Below are positions 28,678 to 34,974 of a DNA stretch of 64,000 nucleotides, one piece after another. Position 1 is the stretch's first letter. Each line of letters begins with the position of its first letter. Both the position numbers and the translations under genes were made by a program. The stretch lies in the NCBI GenBank assembly GCA_029258915.1, contig JAPDJU010000004.1, forward strand, positions 1 to 64,000, given 5' to 3'. The stretch comes from Thermoproteota archaeon. Its GTDB lineage: Archaea > Thermoproteota > Thermoprotei_A > EX4484-217-1. The notes beneath the pieces are model-generated. The model was given only the letters and a program-made list of their open reading frames with translations, was not told the origin of the DNA and ran no database searches.

Positions 28678-28798
28678 CGCCGGGGGGAGGACTCGAACCT
28701 CCGACCACCGGGTCTCTGCTTTAGGGGTGGTTAGAGGACTCAAACCTCCCCCTAGATCTATTAACAGCCCGGCGCTCTACCAGCTGAGCTACCCCGGC
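28678..28798 (-). tRNA. tRNA-Asn (GTT) with a 48-nt intron
   Basis: Acceptor GCCGGGG/CCCCGGC, D arm GCTCAGCTGGTAGAGC, anticodon stem CCGGG/CCCGG with CTGTTA, T arm GGAGG-TTCGAGT-CCTCC, discriminator G at 28678 and encoded CCA. Exons give 73 nt; a 48-nt intron fills position 37/38. The intron carries GGAGGTTTGAGTCCTC, matching the T arm of the same tRNA at 15 of 16 bases. Confidence 0.93.
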
Positions 28799-28892
28799 AC
28801 CGATTTAGAACTAATTGCCTATAGGGTTTAAAATGTTTCTTTACATTATTAGCATTTTCCTCGGATGTTACTTTCGGCTATCTCTGTACATA

Positions 28893-28901
28893 TTTATAAA
28901 T
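28893..28901 (+). promoter_or_regulatory. Strong TATA-like box before a short ORF
   Basis: TTTATAAAT lies in the 352-base spacer between tRNA-Asn and tRNA-Val. Its centre is 29 bases ahead of an ATG at 28926, so a transcript would begin almost at that start codon. Confidence 0.4.
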
Positions 28902-28925
28902 CTTAAGAAACTATGGGGATAAGGA

Positions 28926-29015
28926 ATGTTCATGGTTACTATAGCGGTTATGGCATTAATGCTTATGGTCATGAGCATGGCTAAAATTTTTGAAGTAACC
29001 TTATTTAAGTCATAG
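28926..29015 (+). CDS. Possible methionine-rich hydrophobic micropeptide
   Basis: A 29-codon ORF, MFMVTIAVMALMLMVMSMAK onward, with seven methionines and one long hydrophobic stretch that could span a membrane, ending in IFEVTLFKS. It lies directly behind a good TATA-like box and has GGGGATAAGGA before the ATG. It is too short to trust without conservation or expression data, and the rest of the spacer (29016-29150) shows nothing apart from the promoter region of tRNA-Val. Confidence 0.3.
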   Translation: MFMVTIAVMALMLMVMSMAKIFEVTLFKS

Positions 29016-29150
29016 AAGCAAAGCTTTAAGGCATTTGCACATCTAAAGATTACTCATTTTTAGTTACTGCTTTAGTAGGTTTCTTTAACTTCAGATTATG
29101 GTATAAAGCTTTATATTCAGAAATTTTATGAAAAGTATTAAGGAAACAGA

Positions 29151-29225
29151 GGGCCCGTCGTCTAGCCCGGTTAGGACGCCGCCCTTACGAGGCGGTGGTC
29201 CGGGGTTCAAATCCCCGCGGGCCCA
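29151..29225 (+). tRNA. tRNA-Val (TAC)
   Basis: Acceptor GGGCCCG/CGGGCCC, anticodon stem CCGCC/GGCGG with loop CTTACGA, T arm CGGGG-TTCAAAT-CCCCG, discriminator A. No intron. The next bases are CTA, so unlike most tRNAs here it does not encode CCA. Confidence 0.95.
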
Positions 29226-29236
29226 CTAAAACTTAA

Positions 29237-29854
29237 TTAAATTTCTGACTTCAGCTTCTTACGAAGATACTCTCTATTAGTTAAAACATTTAATTTAAAT
29301 TCTTTCTTTAAAATATTGTACATTACATTTAAAGGCAGTCCTAAAATATTATAGTAGTCTCCTTTTATTCCTTTAATGAAGAAGGCTGCGTATCCTTGAA
29401 TAGCATAGGCACCAGCTTTATCTAAAGGTTCCCCTGTCTTTACATAAAACATTATCTCTTTCATACTTAATTTCTTAAATCTAACTAAGGTCTTAACACA
29501 TTTTTTCACAGTCTTGTCTTTAGTTTTTAAAACTAATGCAGTAATTACACTATGTGTTCTGCCGCTTAACCTTTTAAGAATGTTTATGGCATCATTTACA
29601 TCCTTAGGTTTACCGATAATTTCTCCTCCAATGTAAATTACCGTGTCAGCTGCTATAACTACAGTATTGTTAGGAATTTTTGATAATGTTGAATGTATTT
29701 TCCTTTCAGCTCTCAAGATAGCAGTCATACAAGGATCTCTTAATGTAATTTCCGGTTCTCGTACAGGCTCTATTATTTCGAAGTTTAAATGGTACTTTTT
29801 AAGAAGATTTGTTCTTCTAGGAGACGATGTTATAAACAATGTTTTCAAAAACAC
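29237..29854 (-). CDS. maf: Maf-family nucleotide pyrophosphatase
   Basis: 205 residues. LFITSSPRRTNLLKKYHL is the Maf start, with a hydrophobic lead then SSPRR. VVIAADTVIYIGGEIIGKP holds the catalytic aspartate region, and DKAGAYAIQGYAAFFIKGIKGDYYNILGLPL is the Maf signature near the C-terminus. These enzymes hydrolyse non-canonical or modified nucleoside triphosphates. Ends 11 bases from tRNA-Val. Confidence 0.92.
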   Translation of the reverse strand: MFLKTLFITSSPRRTNLLKKYHLNFEIIEPVREPEITLRDPCMTAILRAERKIHSTLSKIPNNTVVIAADTVIYIGGEIIGKPKDVNDAINILKRLSGRTHSVITALVLKTKDKTVKKCVKTLVRFKKLSMKEIMFYVKTGEPLDKAGAYAIQGYAAFFIKGIKGDYYNILGLPLNVMYNILKKEFKLNVLTNREYLRKKLKSEI

Positions 29855-29893
29855 ACCCTATTAGATGCTGGACGTTATTGTAGAAATAATTTG

Positions 29894-30199
29894 CTAACTT
29901 GATGTAGCAATAGCTTCCTTGCTATGAGTTAAGGAATTATTTGCTCTAACGAAACTTATGACTTCCCTTATAACACCATCTAAATCTGATACCGTATTTA
30001 CCTCCACCACTTTATTATTGGAATTTACATACTTGAACGGTATTAAATCCGATAAACTACTATATAGATATCTCTTTATGATGTAAGGTAAGAGATCCTT
30101 ATGTATTCTACAACATCTACTAGCTAGCTCTTTAACAGTGTATGTCTTCACTGTTTTCAATCTCTTCTCACTTAGAGTACTCCATAATATAGAGAACAT
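29894..30199 (-). CDS. Hypothetical protein
   Basis: 101 residues that I do not recognise. A central helix-rich stretch (TYTVKELASRCCRIHKDLLP to YLYSSLSDLIPF) could be helix-turn-helix-like; the C-terminal third is another helix ending in a serine-rich tail. It lies behind maf on the same strand and ahead of a ribbon-helix-helix protein gene, so it might be part of a small regulatory unit. Confidence 0.45.
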   Translation of the reverse strand: MFSILWSTLSEKRLKTVKTYTVKELASRCCRIHKDLLPYIIKRYLYSSLSDLIPFKYVNSNNKVVEVNTVSDLDGVIREVISFVRANNSLTHSKEAIATSS

Positions 30200-30395
30200 T
30201 TATAAACTTAACCACGCCATAACACTGCCATTAACACAGTAAAGAACCTGTTTACGATTATGGAGAAATCATATAAGTGAATGTATTACGTTGCGTCAGA
30301 CAGCCGCCACGTCTTCACATATTATCCGTAGTAGTGGGAACAGATCATCATCCAGTACTTAATTTTATCTTAAATAGTTATATTTTTATTTTAAG

Positions 30396-31280
30396 CTACG
30401 ACGTAAGACGTAGTATTATCTTGCATGTTCCAGGCCTTATTTCTTCTCTCACACCATCTATTACGATTGTGTAGTAAACGCTGTTTCTAGCATATTCTCC
30501 TTCAGCTCTAACACTGTTGACTCCTATATAGCAGTCTACATTTACAACATCGCTATTCAAAATGCTGCCAAATTCCTTAAGTATTTTTATAAGATCCTGT
30601 TCTAGCGCCTTAGCATCTTCAGTAATTAAGGTAATTTCAACGTTTCCTTTTTCCACTCTGGGATCCCACCCGCTTAGGTTATCAACTAGTATTTCAAATA
30701 GTTTTTTATGCCAAAATGTTAGGACTAAGTCGCCGCTTATTCTTAAACCCTTTACTGTAAACCTTGCTCTTAACTGCTCATCAAATATTAAATTACCATC
30801 TACAAGTATGCTGTAAGGATATTCGTCAATATAGAAAATTAGACTAGCAAAAGGTAATTTATGTGGCTCAACATAGCACCTATAGGCGGAAAGAAGTTTA
30901 TCAGCACTAAACGACTTTAAAGCGTTTGAAACTGAGTTTTCTAAAAGCTTACATATATTATACACTATTCTCTCTTGTTCAGAGTAGTCTTTAGCTATTA
31001 TTTCGAAAGGCAAAGAGGATACGTTGTATGTTGCCGTACATTGGCTTATAAATTCTTCAGACAATTTATCTATGAAATTTAAGGGATCCACGTCAAGCTT
31101 AACCCATCCGGAAGGCTGTAATTCGCTTTTCAAATTCCTTATTTCTCTTTTAACTAAGGTTTTTATCCATTCTGAAACGTCCCTATATCCCTTATTAGCT
31201 ACTATCTCGTTAATAATAATGTACTCTTCAAACGGAATATTTATCCTAATAGCCTTATACTTCTTCTTAGACTTACACAT
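30396..31280 (-). CDS. Unknown protein with N-terminal ribbon-helix-helix-like domain
   Basis: 294 residues. The first about 50 (KAIRINIPFEEYIIINEIVA, then DVSEWIKTLVKREIRN) have the strand-helix-helix pattern of ribbon-helix-helix DNA-binding proteins. The remaining about 240 residues alternate strands and helices (FASLIFYIDEYPYSILVDGN, LRISGDLVLTFWHKKLFEIL) and match no family I can name. This may be a regulator with a large sensor or effector domain. It is divergent from the NOG1 gene 142 bases away. Confidence 0.6.
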   Translation of the reverse strand: MCKSKKKYKAIRINIPFEEYIIINEIVANKGYRDVSEWIKTLVKREIRNLKSELQPSGWVKLDVDPLNFIDKLSEEFISQCTATYNVSSLPFEIIAKDYSEQERIVYNICKLLENSVSNALKSFSADKLLSAYRCYVEPHKLPFASLIFYIDEYPYSILVDGNLIFDEQLRARFTVKGLRISGDLVLTFWHKKLFEILVDNLSGWDPRVEKGNVEITLITEDAKALEQDLIKILKEFGSILNSDVVNVDCYIGVNSVRAEGEYARNSVYYTIVIDGVREEIRPGTCKIILRLTS

Positions 31281-31422
31281 AATCCATCAAGTAGAGTAGA
31301 GATTACTCTGAAAAATTAAGATTGATAACTATAGACTCTATATTATTCCGTATCCTTAATTCATTAGAATATAATGTAACATTCAAAAACGTATAAAAAC
31401 TAAGTTTAACAGGGATAAGTTA

Positions 31423-32433
31423 TTGGCTTCACCATTTGAAAATATAAGTAAGTTACCAACCTACGAAGAACTTAAAGAGATAATAAGTAACAGATATAGG
31501 AAGCTAAATCAGAAGCTAGAAATATCGAAGGAAATGAGCATTAAAGCTAAGGAAATAGCTAGAATAAACATGGTATATGATGTTTTAAAAAACTACTTTG
31601 AAAAAACAATATATACATTGCCTCATGTTGATAGGCTACATCCATTTTACTTAGACCTACTAGATCTTGTAGTTGGTGTTAATGAATATAGGAAATCAAT
31701 AATCAGACTCTCTAAGGCACTAAGAATACTTAGCAATATTCGAAAAGAATGCTTAAATATAATGCGCTTAGCCAAGAAATCCCATGAGCTTGCCGAAGTA
31801 CGTAGAAGCTGCATAGGTAGGCTACTGTCTGTTATGAAAAGAAACAGGAAGTATATAGACTTCCTAGCATCTATCATTTTTAAGTTAAAAACAATACCCT
31901 CAATAGACCCCGAAACACCTACAGTAATAGTTGCCGGAATGCCTCAAGTAGGAAAGTCTACTCTTGTTAAAACTATCTCAACAGCCAAGCCGAAGATATC
32001 ACCTTACCCCTTTACAACGAAAAATCTTATTCTAGGACACATAATAGGACCACATTATAAGTTTCAAGCAATAGATACTCCAGGTCTTCTTGACAGACCG
32101 CTTTCTGAAAGAAACCCTATAGAATTACAAGCAATTATGGCTCTCAAACATGTTAAAGGTGTGATAGTTTATCTTTTTGATGTTTCCATAACCAGCTATT
32201 ACACGCTTGAACAGCAGCTACATGTTTTATCGGATATAGAAAAATCGTTTAACAAGAGGATAATTGTCGCGCTAAATAAAATAGATGCTATGGATAAAAA
32301 CAAGACCGATAAGCTGGTTCAAATACTCGAAAACAAAGGTTATGTTGAAATATTCAGGATCAGTGCTCTCAAAGGTTTAGGTATTGTAGAGCTAAAAAAT
32401 AAGTTAATTTTTGAGCTAAAAGCAATTACCTAA
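31423..32433 (+). CDS. nog1: NOG1-family GTPase
   Basis: 336 residues. An N-terminal helical domain (about 1-155) is followed by an OBG-type G domain: G1 GMPQVGKSTL, G2/switch YPFTTKNLILGHI, G3 DTPGLLDRPLSERNPIE, G4 NKID and G5 SALKGLG. Archaeal NOG1 takes part in 50S ribosome assembly. The start is TTG at 31423. Converges with the nicotinamidase-like gene with an 8-base overlap. Confidence 0.93.
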   Translation: MASPFENISKLPTYEELKEIISNRYRKLNQKLEISKEMSIKAKEIARINMVYDVLKNYFEKTIYTLPHVDRLHPFYLDLLDLVVGVNEYRKSIIRLSKALRILSNIRKECLNIMRLAKKSHELAEVRRSCIGRLLSVMKRNRKYIDFLASIIFKLKTIPSIDPETPTVIVAGMPQVGKSTLVKTISTAKPKISPYPFTTKNLILGHIIGPHYKFQAIDTPGLLDRPLSERNPIELQAIMALKHVKGVIVYLFDVSITSYYTLEQQLHVLSDIEKSFNKRIIVALNKIDAMDKNKTDKLVQILENKGYVEIFRISALKGLGIVELKNKLIFELKAIT

Positions 32434-33028
32434 ACTCTATGTACCTACTTTCAGTAAGTATTCCTTTATATAGAAAATGTACCTGCCTTAGTGTAGCATA
32501 CATGTCAAAATCCGTTAGCGCAGATATGGTATCTACAGGGATAACAGTTTTATAGCCATATAGTGCAGCAGATGATGATGTATGTAGAACACAGATGTTA
32601 GCTACAGTACCTGTAATAACTAGGTATTCTATACCGCGTGATCTCAGGATACTATCGAGAGGTGTCCCGAAGAATCCGTCATATTTATTCTTTTGAATAA
32701 CTATTTCTTCAGGTATTTTAGGTTTAAGTTCTTCTATTATTTGGTGCCCCCATGTTCCTATGAGAGTATGTTCACCCCACACGTTAAATTCAGGATCACC
32801 AAGATAATGGGTGTCCTGAGTAAACACTACAAGGACTTTGTTTTCACGGGCTTTCTTAAGTAACATACTTATCGGCTTAATGGTCTTAGGCGCGGTGGGA
32901 ACAAACAACTTACCGTTTGGATGTGCAAAATCATTTTGCATATCAACTATTATTAATGCTGTTCTTTTACTAGGTAATTTGATTAGTTCTTTTTTAACCG
33001 TAAACTTCGGTACTTCAACGTAAACCAT
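32426..33028 (-). CDS. Isochorismatase-like cysteine hydrolase, probably nicotinamidase
   Basis: 200 residues. The catalytic triad is visible: Asp in LIIVDMQNDFAHPNG, Lys in IQKNKYDGFFGT and Cys in TVANICVLHTSSSA. HYLGDPEFNVWGEH resembles the metal-binding D-x-H region of PncA nicotinamidases. It would convert nicotinamide to nicotinate in NAD salvage, fitting the NAD kinase elsewhere in the window, though other amidase substrates remain possible. Confidence 0.85.
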   Translation of the reverse strand: MVYVEVPKFTVKKELIKLPSKRTALIIVDMQNDFAHPNGKLFVPTAPKTIKPISMLLKKARENKVLVVFTQDTHYLGDPEFNVWGEHTLIGTWGHQIIEELKPKIPEEIVIQKNKYDGFFGTPLDSILRSRGIEYLVITGTVANICVLHTSSSAALYGYKTVIPVDTISALTDFDMYATLRQVHFLYKGILTESRYIEFR

Positions 33029-33144
33029 GTCATCACCATATCTAAATTAGTTACCTTTTATATAGAGTTATTAAAGACTATCCGCTTATTTGAGTATTTG
33101 GGCTATTTCGGAAACTATGGTAACTTTACGTGTTTGTAGAAACA

Positions 33145-33291
33145 TTATTCTGGCTCTATTACTACTATGACTTTCACTTTCTTTCCATGGTGTTTTCTCA
33201 GTTTTTCTTGGTACTCTTTGGGTGGGTAGATTACTATTCTATTTCTCGTGTACTTAACTACAGTTGCTTCGAATACGTATGTAACGCTCAT
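33145..33291 (-). CDS. 48-residue AbrB-like small protein divergent from tnpB
   Basis: The ORF encodes MSVTYVFEATVVKYTRNRIV, then IYPPKEYQEKLRKHHGKKVK and a short acidic tail. The strand-loop-strand pattern with a RN-x-IVIYPPKEYQEKL core followed by GKKVKVIVV resembles the swapped-hairpin AbrB/SpoVT fold. A GGTG ribosome binding site lies six bases ahead of its ATG. It faces away from tnpB across 77 bases. A role as regulator or antitoxin-like partner of the element is inference. The rest of the 33029-33368 spacer holds only the shared promoter. Confidence 0.55.
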   Translation of the reverse strand: MSVTYVFEATVVKYTRNRIVIYPPKEYQEKLRKHHGKKVKVIVVIEPE

Positions 33292-33328
33292 ATCTAGCAC
33301 CAAACATATAGATGGCTAGAAAAACTTA

Positions 33329-33352
33329 AATACCTTTCTAACAATAGGTATT
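33329..33352. repeat. Inverted repeat in the tnpB promoter region
   Basis: AATACCT and AGGTATT are exact inverted copies separated by 10 bases, between the two divergent genes. The left arm overlaps a CTTAAATACC TATA-like sequence for tnpB, so a bound dimer would block transcription. Confidence 0.5.
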
Positions 33353-33368
33353 ATCTGGTGACTGGGGA

Positions 33369-34598
33369 ATGAAGGCTAAAGTAACCGCTTTTATCTTAGC
33401 GGTTACCCCAAACCCTAGCCACCATTACAAACTACTCCAGTTCCTCAAAGCTTTTCGTGATTGGACTCAGTATGTTGTGGATGAGATATGGAGCCTAGAC
33501 CACATTCCCTCATTAAGAGAGCTTCACCATAGGTTCTACAGAATACTGAGGAATCAAGGTTTTCGAGCACACCACTGCCACAAGATTGAGCGTAGAGCTA
33601 AAGAGGTTGTAAAGGCGACCAAGAAGAATAATGGCAGCAAACCAGTTCTTAGGAAATTAACAGCAAGGCTAGACTACCAAGACTACAAGCTAGACCTAAA
33701 TGCAGAAATGCTAAGGATAGCTATTCTAGGCAATGAGTGGGTTGAGCTGAAGCTAGAATGGTACAGCTACTTAGAGAGGTACTTTAAGAACTCGTGGAAG
33801 CTCAAGGAAATCCTAGTAAGCTACAGGGATGGAGATGTGTGGGTGTATCTTACTTTCGAAAGAGTTGTGATGTTAAGAAAGCCAGAACGCATCATGGGTA
33901 TCGACATCAACTTCTACAACGTAACCTACACTATAGTCGACATGAATGGGAAACCGGTCTCCATGGGCACTATACCGTTTAATGGCTTGAGGAGAGCACT
34001 GGCTCACAGAGTTGTTGCCGAGAAGATACAGAGGAAGTACACTAAGAAGTGGAGATTTGTCAAAGGGATAAGGGAGGCTGTTAGAAGACATGGTAAGAGA
34101 GCTAGAAACATTCTTACTGATTCGTGCCACTACATATCTAGGAAAATAGTAGAGATAGCCAAAGAATACAGCGTGTTGATTGCCCTAGAGGGCTTAAGCA
34201 ATCTGAAAACACGAGCCAATGGCTCTAAAGGGTTCAACAAGAAGCTATCGCTCTGGACATATCGAAGGATACAGTTGTTTATTCACTACAAAGCGTTAAT
34301 TGAAGGTCTCCCAATAGCCTACGTAGACCCGAGAAATACCTCCAAGACATCGCCTATAGATGGCGATCTAGAGTTCATTAACTACAGGTGGGCTAGGTTG
34401 CCCAACGGATACATCGTTGCCAGAGACCTTGTTGCATCATGGAACCTAGCCTTAAGAGGTTTAATCCTCTTAACCCGAGATGTGGGGCTCCGTGGTTCCG
34501 TGGAAGCCCCGAACGTCCCTGATGGAGATGAAAACCCGAACCCGATGAAGGGAAAGCCCATACAAGTTTCTAAAATATCTATAATCTCCAAAATATAA
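33369..34598 (+). CDS. tnpB: TnpB RNA-guided nuclease, zinc-ribbon cysteines absent
   Basis: 409 residues. The RuvC-like residues are present: D179 in MGIDINFYNV, E274 in LIALEGLSNLK and D353 in YIVARDLVASWNLA. After PRNTSKTSPIDG the usual C-x2-C...C-x2-C ribbon is replaced by TSPIDGDLEFINYRWARLPN, with no cysteine in that segment. The missing ribbon may mean a distinct archaeal TnpB subgroup or a domesticated protein. The start ATG follows a GGTGA site. The C-terminus, rich in proline and basic residues, is encoded by DNA that may also specify the guide RNA. Confidence 0.9.
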   Translation: MKAKVTAFILAVTPNPSHHYKLLQFLKAFRDWTQYVVDEIWSLDHIPSLRELHHRFYRILRNQGFRAHHCHKIERRAKEVVKATKKNNGSKPVLRKLTARLDYQDYKLDLNAEMLRIAILGNEWVELKLEWYSYLERYFKNSWKLKEILVSYRDGDVWVYLTFERVVMLRKPERIMGIDINFYNVTYTIVDMNGKPVSMGTIPFNGLRRALAHRVVAEKIQRKYTKKWRFVKGIREAVRRHGKRARNILTDSCHYISRKIVEIAKEYSVLIALEGLSNLKTRANGSKGFNKKLSLWTYRRIQLFIHYKALIEGLPIAYVDPRNTSKTSPIDGDLEFINYRWARLPNGYIVARDLVASWNLALRGLILLTRDVGLRGSVEAPNVPDGDENPNPMKGKPIQVSKISIISKI

Positions 34599-34640
34599 AG
34601 CATGGGCAACCACTATTTTAAACATTACCTAATTTAAATA
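34440..34640 (+). ncRNA. Putative guide (omega/re) RNA region at the tnpB 3' end
   Basis: TnpB guide RNAs usually overlap the 3' part of the gene and run past its stop. Here GGGGCT (34484) and AGCCCC (34505) can form a stem, followed by GC-rich sequence to the stop, in contrast to the AT-rich surroundings. No end could be fixed. Confidence 0.3.
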
Positions 34641-34974
34641 GTTAAGAGTAAGATATAACTAAGGTATCTAAAAACTGCTATAGCTAACGTAGTGATTAGC
34701 AGTAAATAATACTTGACATCAACATTTCATTTAACGCTTATAAGTTTCTATTTAAACCATTAACACTTCATCTAAAGCTTAATATTTATTTTTACACCTA
34801 TCTTCATAACTTAAACGCCTGTCATTGAAGTTAACCATAAGTATCTATAGTGATAGGCAGCTTTTACGTCAAATTATACGTTAAAACTTCATGTATGAGC
34901 ATATTTAATAACACTCTAATCTATAAAACCGTTTAGAAACTACCTGAAGAGGAAGAAAACACCAGGGATAACTA
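34641..34974. other. Spacer between tnpB and the P-type ATPase
   Basis: AT-rich, stops in all frames, and no RNA gene or long repeat seen. It should hold the right end of the TnpB element and the ATPase promoter (CTATAAAACC near 34921-34930). Confidence 0.4.

Larger units (their letters stand above)
33145..34640. mobile_element. IS200/IS605-like element with TnpB and divergent small ORF, no TnpA
   Basis: The unit comprises a 48-residue ORF on the minus strand, an inverted repeat in the shared promoter region, tnpB and a structured 3' tail. No TnpA transposase, target duplication or terminal hairpin boundaries could be set, so the ends are approximate. Neighbours on both sides (nicotinamidase-like gene and P-type ATPase) are intact, consistent with insertion in a spacer. 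Confidence 0.5.
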
